Below are positions 1-11,151 of a DNA stretch of 64,000 nt, piece after piece. Position 1 is the first letter of the stretch; each line of letters starts with the position of its first letter. This DNA comes from Tubulanus polymorphus (taxonomy: Eukaryota; Nemertea; Palaeonemertea; Tubulaniformes; Tubulanidae). The DNA lies in NCBI RefSeq assembly GCF_964204645.1, contig NC_134026.1, positions 7,575,450 through 7,639,449 of the forward strand. Direction: 5' to 3'. Made by a program: the position numbers and the translations under genes. The notes under the pieces are model-generated. The model made no database searches, was not told where the DNA came from, and saw only the letters and a program-made list of their open reading frames with translations.

Positions 1-1780
1 TTCCACGTCCATCACGCGATCAGCGTTCATGTGATCTGCAAATTTTCTCCAGTAATTCAGAATTTCAGGTTTATTTTCAAGTTACCCAACTCGCTAAACG
101 TCACCAGAGATCAAAATCAGTTCTTTTTTAAAGACAAGACTCACCACTGGGAAGACAAGTTTTGTTATGATCTTCCCTTGAAGAAAACATTCCCCACAAC
201 ATTCCACAGTAAAATTGATTTCGGTGTTTCTTGTTTATGAAGATATTCTAATTTCGGCGACGTTTGCATCGAATTTTGATTAGAATTTGTTCTCTGAAAG
301 CTGGAATCGTGTGTAAATAAATGAAAAAATTAGTGCGATAAATCAATTCACGTGGAGTAGCGAATATCTCATACGTTAAATAAACTGTTAGGGAGAATTG
401 CTCGGGGACGTTAAAATTACGCAAAGTACGCAACGCATTATAAAGGAAAATACCAATCTCATAGGGTGAAACTAAAAACACATACGACATTACTATATAA
501 AGCATAGCTTTGTTACCTCTGTTAGTCACGTGTTTGTTTGAATGGCAGCTTATTTTAGCAGTTAACACTGATAAACATAAAATTATTATACACGGAATTG
601 TGCCTTTTAGTGCAGGGACTATTGTTTCAAATGTAAAATATATAACACCAAATGAATCCCCACTTCGTCCAGCTAGTTCATCACGTAAACCTTTGCAACA
701 TGTTCGATTATTTCCACAAGTTTTAATAATGGTATAAAAACCTTTGCTGTGAGATAAAGATATTGCCAGTGTAAATAACGTTGCTAGCATTCTCTTGTGG
801 TTTGTGACGTATTGTTTGTGGAAAAACGGTTTCTTTATCGCGATTAACCTTTCAATAGCCATCGTAACAACAATCCAGTTAGAAAAAGAGACCGGCAAAT
901 CACTTATTAGACCTGTGAGTATTGTCATACAAGAATTATAACGTTGCCATGAACTTAACCTTTTGAAGTGTGATACGAATCGTTCAAGACCTGCGTGAAC
1001 TGGACACAGCATGGACATGAAACCTGTTGGAAATATGTGCTCAATTCTACTGCATTTCTCTGGCGAACGAAGAAACTTTATACGCATTACCACGTGACGC
1101 ACGGAAATGGCGTATACGTCAAGTTGATAAAGAATGAACATCTGATCGGATATCGCTAGTGAAAGCAAATAAATGAACGTAGCGCGAACTGAACGAGATT
1201 TACGACACCGAATAAATGTGACAATATTAGTGAAATTCAAGCACGCGAATAAAGGATCAAAAAAACCTACAAAATACCTCATTTCATTGTTGAAATTGTA
1301 GATTTTCGATAGTAGGATTATGGATTGGTACTCTTTACTTATGGTGAGATTTCGTGCAATCAAAATTGAAGACATAGTCTGAATAAGATGGAGTCACAGT
1401 CGAGTTGAAGATACAATTGCTGCGTTCATTTACAGGTAGTATCTATTCCACCTCATCACATCTCCCTGATTCCACTCCGAGAATTTATTTCTTTTCGTGT
1501 ATTTCAAGGAAAATTCCGTGCATGATGCATTAAACTCACCAATTCAGTCACAAATCATATCAGTCCAGTTTTACAAATTAGAATGATAGAAATTAAACAT
1601 AATCTCCCTTACAAACACTAAACAGATAAATATTGACCAATTGGATGACAGTATCAGTTGTAAGAAAGAAAGTTGATGTTTCAACAATATAATTTATTCT
1701 GGTAATAAGATTGATTCAATACTACACGCAGTTTACTATTGTGATTTTGTTAACTAATTTGAAATTATTTTTCAAACGAG
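1..1780. repeat. Tandem segmental duplication, copy 1
   Basis: The sequence from base 1 aligns almost base for base with 3812 onward, an offset of about 3.81 kb. It covers a GPCR gene, its 3' flank and several hundred bases of its 5' flank, and the similarity fades after about 1780. The left edge of the copy lies outside the window. Between the copies (1781-3811) there is no intact gene, only a GPCR relic and a stretch repeated again near 9.1-9.7 kb. Confidence 0.85.
248..1375 (-). CDS. Rhodopsin-like (class A) orphan GPCR, copy 1
   Basis: Intronless 375-residue seven-pass receptor. Rough membrane segments by eye: TM1 36-56, TM2 66-92 (D77 in the conserved acidic position), TM3 152-182 ending in the ER pair E175-R176 in place of DRY, TM4 194-214, TM5 245-275 with P261, TM6 288-310, TM7 328-353 ending in NFFIY (N349-Y353), a form of NPxxY without the proline. 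A Cys-rich loop (CGNNRTCC) lies before TM5, and the tail ends in basic residues after a likely palmitoylated Cys. The ATG at 1375 is the first true start in frame. The class is clear; the ligand is unknown. The nearest look is to invertebrate neuropeptide-type or chemosensory orphans. The copy at 4059-5180 is its tandem paralogue. Confidence 0.85.
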   Translation of the reverse strand: MSSILIARNLTISKEYQSIILLSKIYNFNNEMRYFVGFFDPLFACLNFTNIVTFIRCRKSRSVRATFIYLLSLAISDQMFILYQLDVYAISVRHVVMRIKFLRSPEKCSRIEHIFPTGFMSMLCPVHAGLERFVSHFKRLSSWQRYNSCMTILTGLISDLPVSFSNWIVVTMAIERLIAIKKPFFHKQYVTNHKRMLATLFTLAISLSHSKGFYTIIKTCGNNRTCCKGLRDELAGRSGDSFGVIYFTFETIVPALKGTIPCIIILCLSVLTAKISCHSNKHVTNRGNKAMLYIVMSYVFLVSPYEIGIFLYNALRTLRNFNVPEQFSLTVYLTYEIFATPRELIYRTNFFIYLHTIPAFREQILIKIRCKRRRN

Positions 1781-2764
1781 TAAGGTAGAGAGTAACAGAG
1801 TGCAGACTTGATAAAGTTTTCAATTGTGCAGATACTGAAATCGTTTGACTGTTAACTGTTGATGCAGTTCTCAGGGTAAGATATGATCAAAGGTTTATGA
1901 GAAAATATGAAAGGTTTAACTTAAGTATTGCAGGTCGAATTCTTACCAGAAACTATCAACTTCTGTCCTGAATTCCTGAATGTATCTAAACAACGTCAGA
2001 AACGAGAGAGAATTTATAGAGAATCTATCGACCTCAGGATTCAGTTCCAAAGATAATCGTTGAATCTGACATTGCGAATTAAAAATGGGTTCGTTTCTGA
2101 TGTTTTTACAATTAACCATGCTTTGTGTACCTGAGTCCAGGTATTTGGATTGATGAATCCTAGATTGATTGAGGGATCAGTGACCCGATGATCTTAACAC
2201 ACCTCGGCCATCAACTGATGAGAAAGTTTAGGAATTTTACCAGTAACAAATGTACCAAGCAAGAGATAAGGTCTATTACATTTTAGCAAATTGTTATTTG
2301 ATCCAGTATTCAGTTCCACAGTTTTCTTGGTTTATTGCCCTTAAACTTAGATTAGTCCCAATATCTTCAACCTAGAGTCAGATGTTAACTCATTGTGGCC
2401 GATTCTAGATCTAGGAGCTTTCGGGTGACGTTAACCATGTTGGGTTGAATGAAGGAAAGCAAAAGTCTTAGAACTCAATTCCGTAGCAACATAGGGGTGA
2501 CGTGATGTCACGTGTTCTCTTAGTGACTGAGGAATGTAGCTCTTCAAGCCGCAACCTTAAACTTTTATTGGTTTCCAAATGGATTCCAGGAGGCGATGAC
2601 GGGCAGCGATGTCAGGCGGCGGTAACCATTAGACTGTTCTGAGAAGCTGAAACATTGAAACAGACGGACACGAGTTCTCACTGCTGCGATGATGTTTTAT
2701 ATCAGTAACTACTATGCAATTACTGCGCATTCCACACATTCCTAACTCGTGCCTAGAAAATTCC
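1781..2764. other. Intergenic, partly duplicated at 9.06-9.74 kb
   Basis: No gene is visible. From about 2120 the sequence is a diverged copy of 9060-9735, with shared landmarks such as TTCCACAGTT, GTGACGTGATGTCACGTG and GGATTCCAGGAGGCGATGAC. It carries no coding frame of its own. Confidence 0.7.
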
Positions 2765-2950
2765 GATCGACAGATGAAGCCATTTTAGAACCTATGAATA
2801 AGTAAATTACTATAAACAGAATTTGATGAAAAAAGGAAAATGTAAATCACAATTATGGTGGAAAACTTTATTGAGTCAAACAATTCATAGTAATATCCGC
2901 AAACTGGTCGGAATGAATCAACAAAATAGGTTTGAGACAGAGAACCAGTA
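2765..2950 (-). pseudogene. GPCR relic (TM4-TM5 region)
   Basis: The minus-strand frame reads FVDSFRPVCGYYYELFDSIK and then a hydrophobic stretch. This matches the second extracellular loop and TM5 of the 38-44 kb receptor family (FGCYYELVDKI). A frame change follows, and GSKMASS can be read in another frame, equivalent to the family's GSKMVSS. No intact receptor surrounds it, so this is a decayed fragment. It shows that the 38-44 kb subfamily once reached this end of the window. Confidence 0.6.
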
Positions 2951-2970
2951 CAAGACAACACAGTCCCTGC

Positions 2971-3810
2971 GGACAAGAGTGCTCCATTAGACCACGAGGT
3001 CACCACACGTCCTCCAAACATCGCCACTTACACTTCAGATAATTATACTTCCGGTCAGTGTCTGGTTTCACGTTCACGTCTAATCTAAAAATTGTTAAAT
3101 TAGAATTTTTGTTCTCATCGAAAACATGATAAACCAAAAGAAGCAAAAGCGAAAATGAGAGTTCATATGTTTTGCGTGAAACTGGACGCGGCGAAAGCTC
3201 AGATGGTTCTATATGGAACGTGATTTCAATGAATTCGAATAGAGTTTTGAAAAATTGTTGAATACATACGTATACTGTGACTTGATATTATTTGAAGGTA
3301 GCCATTGATGAAACACTCTGAGACCGTGTTGTAAAGAAGATTATGAACTCAACAAGTTAGTAAAAAGGGGTAAAAACTAAATTACGTAATACAATAGTTA
3401 ATATCAGTGAAAATCTGAATATTAAGTGGAAATCAATCAATGAGTGAAAATGAACATAGTAACGAGTGTTGAATCAAAGGACAAATTATGCATTGAGTTT
3501 TTTAAAATCTCAAAATAGGGATTGTCCCTTTTGTTTATTTGGTGGTTTTGATTTGGTGTCCATTACAAACCCACCACACCTGCCGGGAATGAAACAAGGG
3601 GTTTTGATTTTGAAATTGGAAATCGAAGTGCTGTTCCAGTTGTGTGTTCGATATTCGATTTAGAAAAATATGTATAATTGCAGAGGAATTAAGAAGTATG
3701 TCTTTGGTTTTTTGTTGTGTCTTTATGACTTTTGTTGCAGAATTGCAAGTTTTATCCGCAATTAGATTTTGTATCGTTTTGTAGAAGGTCTTTTATTTCT
3801 TTTCTTGTTC
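2971..3810. other. Intergenic, no gene seen
   Basis: AT-rich DNA with short frames only. A phrase near 3300 (GATGAAACACTCTGAGAC) recurs near 18055 and 35930 next to Penelope-like remnants, so part of it may be old retroelement sequence. No gene is supported. Confidence 0.5.
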
Positions 3811-3811
3811 A

Positions 3812-5620
3812 TTCGACGTCCATCACGCAATCAGCGTTCATGTGACCTACAAATTTTCTCCAGTAATTCGGAATGTCAGGTTTATTTTCAAGTTACCCAA
3901 CTCGCAAAACGTCACCAGAGTTCAAAATCAGTTCTTTTTTAAAGACAAGACTCATCACTGGGAAGACAAGTTTTGTTATGATCTTCCCTTGAAGAAAACA
4001 TTCCCCACAACATTCGACGGTAAAATTGATTTCGGTGTTTCTTGTTTTTGAAGATATTCTAATTTCGGCGACGTTTGCATCGAATTTTGATTAGAATTTG
4101 TTCTCTGAAAGCTGGAATCGTGTGTAAATATATGAAGAAATTAGTGCGATAAATCAATTCACGTGGAGTAGCGAATATCTCATACGTTAAATAAACTGTT
4201 AGGGAGAATTGCTCGGGGACGTTAAAATTACGCAAAGTACGCAACGCTTTATCGAGGAAAATACCAATCTCATAGGGTGAAACTAAAAACACATACGACA
4301 TTACTATATAAAGCATAGCTTTGTTACCTCTGTTAGTCACGTGTTTGTTTGAAAGGCAGCTTATTTTAGCAGTTAACACTGATAAACATAAAATGATTAT
4401 ACACGGAATTGTGCCTTTTAGTGCAGCGGTTATTGTTTCAAATATATACAGAACACCAAATCTATCCCCACTTCGTCCAGCTATTTCATTACCTAAACTT
4501 TCGCAACATGTTCGATTATTTCCACAAGTTTTCATAACGGTATAAAAACCTGCGTTGTGAGATAAAGATATTGTCAGTGTAAATAACGTTGCTAGCATTC
4601 TCTTGTGGTTTGTGACGTATTGTTTGTGGAAAAACGGTTTCTTTATCGCCAATAACCTTTCACCTGCCATAGTAACAACAATCCAGTTAGAAAAAGAGAC
4701 CGGCAAATCTCGTATTAGACCTGTGAGTATTTTCATACAAGAATCGAAAGGAACATATCGCCATGAACTTAACTTACTGAAGTTCGATACGAATCGTGCG
4801 AGACCTGAATGAACTGGACACAGCGTGGACTTAAAACCTGTTGGAAACATGCCACCTCGACTGCATTTCTCTGGTGAACGAAGAAACTTTATACGCATTA
4901 CCACGTGACGCACGGACGAGGCATATACGTCAAGTTGATAAAGAATGAATATCTGATCAGATATCGCTAGTGAAAGCAAATAAATGAACGTAGCGCGAAC
5001 TGAACGAGATTTACGACACCGAATAAATGTGACAATATTAGTGAAATTCAAGCACGCGAATAAAGGATCAAAAAAACCTACAAAGTACCTCATTTCTACG
5101 TTGAAATTATAAATTTTCGATATTTGGATCATAGATTGGTACTCGTTACTATTGGAATCGGTGAAATTTCGTGAATCCATAGTGACAACGAAGTCTGAAG
5201 AAGACGGAGTCACAGCCGAGCTGAAGATGCAATAACTGCGCTTATTTACAGGTAGCGAGAGTCAGTAGTACGTATCTATTTCCCCGCATCACATTTCCCT
5301 GTTTCCACTTCGAGATTTTATTTATTTCCGTGTATTTCAAGGAAAACTATGTGCTTGAATACAAAAAACCCACAAGTCGGCCACAATTCATATCAGTCCA
5401 GTTCTACAAATTAGATTGATGGAAATTGAACATAATCTTCCTAACAAACTGCACTAAACGCGATATGAATATTGACCAATCAGATGACAGTATCTGTTAT
5501 ATAAGAGATGATTTAATTATGTTTCAACAATAGAATTTATTCTGGTAACAAGATTCATTCAATACTACACGCAGTTTACTATTGTGATTCTGTTAACTAC
5601 TTTAAAAATGTTTGTCAAGA
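3812..5620. repeat. Tandem segmental duplication, copy 2
   Basis: Direct-repeat partner of 1-1780. Coding and 3' flanking sequence is nearly identical. The 5' flank is recognisable to about 5600 but carries more indels. Confidence 0.85.
4059..5180 (-). CDS. Rhodopsin-like (class A) orphan GPCR, copy 2
   Basis: Intronless 373-residue paralogue of the receptor at 248-1375 with the same TM layout, ER motif, NFFIY end of TM7 and basic tail. The true ATG is at 5180 (MDSRNFTDS); an upstream in-frame GTG at 5213 is ignored. TM1-TM2 and the span from TM5 to the C terminus are almost identical to copy 1. Changes cluster in the N terminus, the first extracellular loop (residues about 105-150, with indels) and the loop before TM5. 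That pattern fits either diversification of the ligand-facing side or gene conversion of the rest. The ligand is unknown. Confidence 0.85.
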   Translation of the reverse strand: MDSRNFTDSNSNEYQSMIQISKIYNFNVEMRYFVGFFDPLFACLNFTNIVTFIRCRKSRSVRATFIYLLSLAISDQIFILYQLDVYASSVRHVVMRIKFLRSPEKCSRGGMFPTGFKSTLCPVHSGLARFVSNFSKLSSWRYVPFDSCMKILTGLIRDLPVSFSNWIVVTMAGERLLAIKKPFFHKQYVTNHKRMLATLFTLTISLSHNAGFYTVMKTCGNNRTCCESLGNEIAGRSGDRFGVLYIFETITAALKGTIPCIIILCLSVLTAKISCLSNKHVTNRGNKAMLYIVMSYVFLVSPYEIGIFLDKALRTLRNFNVPEQFSLTVYLTYEIFATPRELIYRTNFFIYLHTIPAFREQILIKIRCKRRRN

Positions 5621-5629
5621 GAGTGATGA

Positions 5630-5960
5630 AGATAGAGTGAGTGAGTGCGCAGACACAAGACAAAATTATCAATTGTGAACATATTGAAAATCCATTGACT
5701 GTTTATTATTGATGCAGTTCAGGATCAGTCTCAATGCAACTAACACAGTGTTATATCGGACGGGTCAATATGGATTTATATATTTATATACGAGAAAATA
5801 CTATGATTAAAATGCAAGGTTTGACTTACGGTGTATTTAACTATTGCAGGTCAAATCCTAACTAGAATCTATGACATTTTGTCCTGAATTTCAAAATATG
5901 TATCTCTGTACAACGACTAATGACAAATGTTAGAAGCGAGATCGAGTTTATACAGAATTA
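5630..5960. other. Intergenic, no gene seen
   Basis: Fading tail of the duplicated GPCR 5' flank; nothing else recognisable. Confidence 0.5.
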
Positions 5961-5964
5961 GGAA

Positions 5965-6235
5965 GTTGCGGTGGACCATACTATACTCCCACTAGCAGTG
6001 ACAGCAAACACAAACACCTCCCTGGCGGAAGTGGTCCATAGTGCACCGATCCTAGTGGTAGCAGTCTATGCTACAAGCCCCCTAGCGGCGGTGAAGAAAT
6101 ACTACCTCCTCTAGGAATGTGGCAGTTGTACACATCCCCCTTGCGGTGGTGGCTCATACTAAATCCCCCTGGTGGCAAATGAAGACCTACACACTTCCCC
6201 TGGTGACAGAGGATGGTCGTTCACTGACCCCCACC
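5965..6235. repeat. Degenerate GC-richer minisatellite
   Basis: A loose tandem repeat of about 35 bp built on a CCCCCTxGCGG / GTGG / CATACTA pattern, recurring six to eight times with many substitutions. It is much richer in C than the surrounding DNA and has no consistent reading frame. Confidence 0.6.
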
Positions 6236-6239
6236 CCGT

Positions 6240-6760
6240 TAATATACAAAGAAAGGCAATTTCTATAATAATGATACATGAATTTCACTTAATTATGTCA
6301 TGTTAGAAATACGAACAAGAACGGTATAAACTTTTTGTAGATATGTCATTTCAAATATTAATGGCTAACTATCATATAACTTTAGCAACTTTCATTGAAC
6401 AATGTTGGAGTAAAAGGAGTATATGTATTTTCAGTGCCATCTGAAGCTATTTATAATTAAATCTAATTAACTACATGTCCCCATAACAAAACAAACATAC
6501 AATATACAATGCAATTATATATCGATAATACTGTTTCAGTTTCAGTTTCAGTTTAGTTTATTCACTCAACAAGTTATGATAAAATTGCACAGAGCACAAA
6601 AATAACGCATAAATTACAGCATATTACAAAAATATAATGATAGTATTGATAATAATTATATTGAGAGAGTGCTGACTTTGTGAGAGTGTGCTGACTGTGT
6701 GAGAGTGTGCCGACTGTCTGATAATGTTCTGGTTGTCAGTGAATGTTCTTGAACTGACCG
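6240..6760. other. Intergenic with simple repeats
   Basis: AT-rich. It holds a short CAGTTT repeat (about 6535-6556), followed by a retroelement-like phrase with TTTATTCACTCAACAAG. At 6660-6735 there is a small patch of the 20-bp repeat (GTGTGCTGACTGTGTGAGA type) that is long at 7865-8150. Confidence 0.5.
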
Positions 6761-6769
6761 TGTCTACTC

Positions 6770-7100
6770 GCGTATTGGAAAATTAATCCAACTTTGATAT
6801 AAAGATATCTACAGCTAAGATTCGTTTGTAAGATTTATTGTCAACAGCGAATAGAAAATAGATTCGCTGAAATCTAACACAATTTTCTCAGATTTTGTGA
6901 CTGAATTAAATATAAATATTTGTTGTACAAGAATTAATTGTAAATGGTGAAATAGCTTTTAGTAAATCATCTGAACAGGCCTGAAAAATATCTATTTGTT
7001 CTTTACATGGAAAACACGGGTCACAATAGCATTAGTTCATTATTAAACCACATAAATAATACACGCAAATACACAGGGCAATAGAGTTCTAAGTTCTTAA
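6770..7100 (+). repeat. Dispersed repeat family (about 330 bp), member 1
   Basis: This block (CGCGTATTGGAAAA ... TTATTGTCAACAGCGAATAG ... CATTGTAAATGGTGAAATA ... TTCATTATTAAACCACATA) recurs near 8150, 39405, 40435 (inverted), 44230, 57605 (inverted) and 60355 (inverted). Copies mostly lie beside GPCR genes or relics. It may be GPCR 5'-flanking DNA carried along in duplications, or a non-autonomous mobile element; I see no clear terminal repeats. Confidence 0.65.
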
Positions 7101-7109
7101 TTCCTAAAA

Positions 7110-7860
7110 AGAGAACCTTTTTAGTTCAGCAGTTCTCAGAGGCTGAACTTTATTCCATGAGGAGAACCCTTTCCACTTCTTATCGATAATCTTGAACCAA
7201 ACTTAACCTAGATCCGCTATCATTCTCTGCTGATTACAAAAGTTTACCTGATATACAGAAATATTTGGTAGGTACACCGTTTTAACAATTTCTACTTGCG
7301 AAAAAGTTCTGAAAATAAAAGTCAACACTGATTCAGGAAATGTCCACGTGTTATATGACACCTACACTCACGCTGAGTTCACATACAAACTGTATTCAAT
7401 GATTTTTACGCGTCTAGAAAATCGTGTTTAATTTTTGAATAATATCAACATTTTAACTTGTAATTAGACGTGTTTGTTTATTGATCGTCGTTAAGGCTGA
7501 ATATAAACATTAAACACCCGTTAAAATAACTCGTTATACTGTTTACACGATCGATAATTAATGGCGGCTTTAGTTAGAAGCCATTTTACAAGGATCAACT
7601 TACATCTCTACAAAACCATGAATCAATTTACATCGAATTAATTAGAGTATTTAAACTATCATCCGCATATTGACACTGGCAATTATTAGAACGCACGATC
7701 CTAACTTCGCTGTTTAAATATGTTTTAAGCAATACGGATTACACTAGAGCTCTGCGGAGCTGTTTGGAGTTTGTTTTAAGTGACGTTTGGTGCTCGCGCT
7801 CTGATATCGATGACATAGTTGTAACTGAGCGACTAGTAGTAGAGTAACACAGTCGGTAGC
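7110..7860. other. Intergenic, no gene seen
   Basis: AT-rich sequence without a coding frame or a repeat that I recognise. Confidence 0.5.
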
Positions 7861-7864
7861 AACC

Positions 7865-8150
7865 CGCACTGAACCCAACTCACGTACTATACTGACTGTT
7901 TGAGATCGTGCGGACTGTCTGAGAGTACACTGTCTGTTTGAGACTGTGCGGACTGCCTGAGAGCGAACTGACTGCCTGAGAGCGTACTGACTGTCTGAGA
8001 GTGTACTGACTGTCTCAGAGCGTACTGACTGTCTCAGAGCGTACTGACTGTCTCAGAGTGTACTGACTGTCTGAAAGCCTATCGACTGTCTGAGATTGTT
8101 ACTGACTGTCTTGGAGTGTAGCGACTGTCTGAGAATATATTGGAACTGAC
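7865..8150. repeat. Minisatellite, about 20-bp unit (CTGTCTGAGAGTGTACTGA type)
   Basis: About 13 head-to-tail units of a roughly 20-bp repeat with variants (CAGAGCG, GAGAGTG, GAGATTG). Short runs of the same unit lie at 6660-6735, 38120-38240, 40740-40805, 43065-43105 and 57850-57960, most of them next to a GPCR start codon or GPCR relic start. Confidence 0.8.
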
Positions 8151-8420
8151 TGTGTCTTCTCGCATATCCGAAAATAATTCAACGTTGATACGAATATATC
8201 ATCAGAATTATTTATTCCAGCTGCAAGTCATTTGTAATATTTATTGTTAACAATAAGTAAAAAATTAATTCTCAGAAATCTGCCAGAATTTACTCAGATT
8301 TGTGGAAGTTTAACATTGTGTAGAACATAAATATAAGTGAACTATATATCAATATTCGTTGCACAAAAATTCATTGTAAAATTTGAATATACCTTACATA
8401 GAAAATAAACATACAAACCT
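8150..8420 (+). repeat. Dispersed repeat family, member 2
   Basis: Diverged copy of 6770-7100, directly after the 20-bp minisatellite as in member 1. A further partial copy may run to about 8580. Confidence 0.55.
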
Positions 8421-8593
8421 CAAATGGTAGGTCGATACTTGGGATACAAAATTAATTGGGATAAGAAAATTAATTCTTTTAAAACAAACCCAATTTACTC
8501 AGATTTTGTAAAAGTTTGATATCGTGTAGAAATATAAATGTAACATTAACAAAAATATTCGTTGCAAATGGTGGAATAGGCCTATGTTGTAGT

Positions 8594-8793
8594 GAAAAAC
8601 GTCTTAGCACTTCTTTAGATAGTTTTAAATCTCAATTAAAAACTCACCTTTTTACTATTGCTTATTCTTAAACGCCTAATTCTGCTGTCTTTTACTTGTA
8701 TCTATATATACTTTTTATATGCTAGTTCTGTATTTTTGAAAAAAATATTATTTGTAAGCCAAAGAGCATATTCTAATATGGATTTGGAAATAA

Positions 8794-8825
<32 letters not shown>

Positions 8826-8830
8826 GAAAA
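8594..8830 (+). mobile_element. LINE 3' end (5'-truncated non-LTR retrotransposon)
   Basis: The frame at 8594-8671 reads EKRLSTSLDSFKSQLKTHLF and then TIAYS-stop. This FKxxLKTHLF ending is typical of CR1/jockey-type reverse transcriptase ORFs. After a short 3' UTR the element ends in an (ATT)n tract (about 8795-8825), a usual tail for these LINEs. Everything 5' of the last 25 codons is missing, so it is a dead insertion. Confidence 0.75.
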
Positions 8831-8983
8831 CATCCGCGCTGGCTTGATGATATTTATCGATACTACAGGCACAGCATTCGTTCATTATTCTGCCACATAA
8901 TTACACAGGTTGCCAGTAGTTCGTATGGGTAGCTTTCAAATAGAGAAACATCCATTTTCTATTAATTAGACAGAAACTTTAAC

Positions 8984-9019
8984 CATGGACTCTAAAACGA
9001 TTTCGTTTTAGAGTCCATG
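8984..9019. repeat. Short perfect palindrome (17-bp arms)
   Basis: Arms CATGGACTCTAAAACGA and its exact complement are separated by TT. A similar hairpin with TCGTTTTATAGTCCATG in one arm lies at 15590-15665, suggesting a small foldback element family. Confidence 0.75.
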
Positions 9020-9059
9020 CGTTAATCGAAACCTAAATTGGAACAGTGTGTTAACCACG

Positions 9060-9735
9060 AGACCACCAAATTCTGGTGACTGATACAGTTTGTCAGTTTG
9101 TCTGGTCAGGTGTAGGACTAATGAACCCCTAGAGACCAGTGACTTGATAATCAAAACGACTCTACTGACGAATTTTACCAGTCGTAAATTTTCCACGCAA
9201 GAGACAGAGTCTGTACTGTATTTAGAGAAATTTTTATTAGAGACCGGACTGAGTTCCACAGTTCTTGGTTAATTAGTCTCTCAACTTGAATCATTTCCAA
9301 TATTTTCTAACCCTGCTAAAAGAGTCAGAAGTAAACTCATTGTCTAACCCAAGAGTCAGAAGTAACAGAAGTAAACGCATCGTGGCTTTCTGGATCTTGA
9401 AGCTCACGGATGACGTCACACACCACCATGTCGTGTTGAAGAAAAGACACAAAATCGAAATCCAATTTATACAGCAATCAAATGGTGACGTGATGTCACG
9501 TGGGCTCTTAGCGACTGAGGAGGAATGTAGCTCCATAAGCTGCAACTATTAAACTTTTATTGGATTCCAGGAGGCGATGACGGGAAGCGACGGTAATCAT
9601 TAGACTGTTCTGAGAAGCTGAAACATTGAAACAGACAGACATGAGTTCTCAGTGCATGTGATGATGTTATATATCAGTTACTATTCAATTACTGCGCATT
9701 CCACGCATTTCTATCTCGTGTCTAGAAAATTCCGT
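9060..9735. repeat. Second copy of the 2120-2762 block
   Basis: Diverged direct repeat of 2120-2762. Frames read across this block differ between the copies and are not conserved, so no gene is called. Confidence 0.7.
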
Positions 9736-9739
9736 CACA

Positions 9740-10060
9740 AAACTATTTATTACAATTTAACAGTCGCAATTTCCGTCCATTTAAACACCGTCTGTAGTAA
9801 TTAGAATGTATAAGTCGGGAGCGGGGGGGGGGGGGGTGAGAGGGAGGTTTGACACAGAATAATAAAAGTTCCATTAGTCATGTCATGACGCAAAACATTG
9901 ATCTGAAAATTCAATGAATGTAAGATGGTTTTTTTATCAGTGAATTATGTCTTGTGAGACAGTGTGAGCTTTATTTGATTCGAAAATCATTTTCAAGTTC
10001 AACTCCGATAATGAACTCTAAACTCGCGAAGTCGGTTAGTTAGATTTGTTGGTTTCCTTA
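9740..10060. other. Intergenic with a poly-G run
   Basis: AT-rich apart from a run of about 14 G at 9820-9836. No gene seen. Confidence 0.5.
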
Positions 10061-10500
10061 TTCCACATCATCGCATCTCCCTGATTCCACTCCGGATCAT
10101 CTTAAACTTTCCGGCCGTGTATTTCAAGAGAAATTCCGTTCATAGATACAGAGACTCTAAAATCTGTCACACCAGTCCAATTTCGCAGAAAGTGAAATGA
10201 TATAAATTAAACGTAATCTTCTTCACAGACTGTACTATAAATACGATATGAATATTGACCAATCAGATGCCAGGAAGCAGTTGTTTGAGAGAATTGACTT
10301 ATATAATTATGTTTCAACAATAGATTTTATTCAGCTCATTCAAGATAACGTTTAGCCTACGATTGCGATTTACAACAGTCGTGAATAATTCAAGTGATCA
10401 AAAATCTATTTTTCAAAAGAATGTGAGACGAGTGCAGATATGTTTTCATTTGCGGAGATATGAATATCTGCTGACTGTTTATTAATGTTGATGATGCAGT
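10061..10500. repeat. Third copy of the GPCR 5' flank
   Basis: Matches 1445-1870 and 5280-5715 (shared phrases ATCTCCCTGATTCCACTCCG, AATATTGACCAATCAGATG and TTTCAACAATAGA). No receptor coding sequence remains beside it, so it marks a deleted or displaced third receptor unit, or repeat spread of the flank. Confidence 0.65.
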
Positions 10501-10519
10501 TCATGGGCCAGTCTCTATG

Positions 10520-11150
10520 TACATACATGTATATACCGTACGAACACCTTCAACTCCTGAAAATGGTTTTTTTCAATCCAAAGTTGATTATAAAAGAATT
10601 TAGTCCTTCAAGTTTTTTCTTCCAAAAATGTACACGTTACCAGGTACGGTTGCTTAAGGACAACTGGAACTAAGAGATGGTAGGTTCACTCACACTGCTA
10701 AAACGTGGGATTAACAGTTCTTAACACAACACCGATTGCCATACAAAACTGTGGAATCAATCGAGAAACTACCGCTAGTTGAAGTAGGTAGTAGTAGTAA
10801 GTAGTAGTAGTAGTAGTTTAGTTACGCGTAGTAGTTAGTTATTAGTAGTTTAGTTACGCGGTAACCCGTTCTCGCTATTCCGAACATTTTAGACCTTGAC
10901 CTCTGCCAGCATAAACACTGCAATAACTTACTCTTGCCGGAAGTCGAATTGGTACTTAACATCCTCTTATTCTTCGATGCCGTGGACTTTCTATTTTTTG
11001 TTAAGGGGAGTATAGTGAAGTGAATGGGGCAGCTCCAATTAATCCCGATTGCAAATAAAATTCGATCATAAATGTTGATATTTGAACGCGTGCATTCGTT
11101 AACATTGCGCGCGATAATAAAACAACGCTGAGCGGGGCATAAACTAGCGC
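10520..11150. other. Intergenic with (AGT)n microsatellite
   Basis: A GTA/AGT trinucleotide run occupies about 10785-10855. The rest shows no gene. Confidence 0.55.
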
Positions 11151-11151
11151 C

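Noticed and set aside
31-240. 69-codon frame repeated at 3842-4051 downstream of both tandem GPCRs
   Set aside because: Starts with GTG. Conservation is no greater than that of the duplicated non-coding flank.
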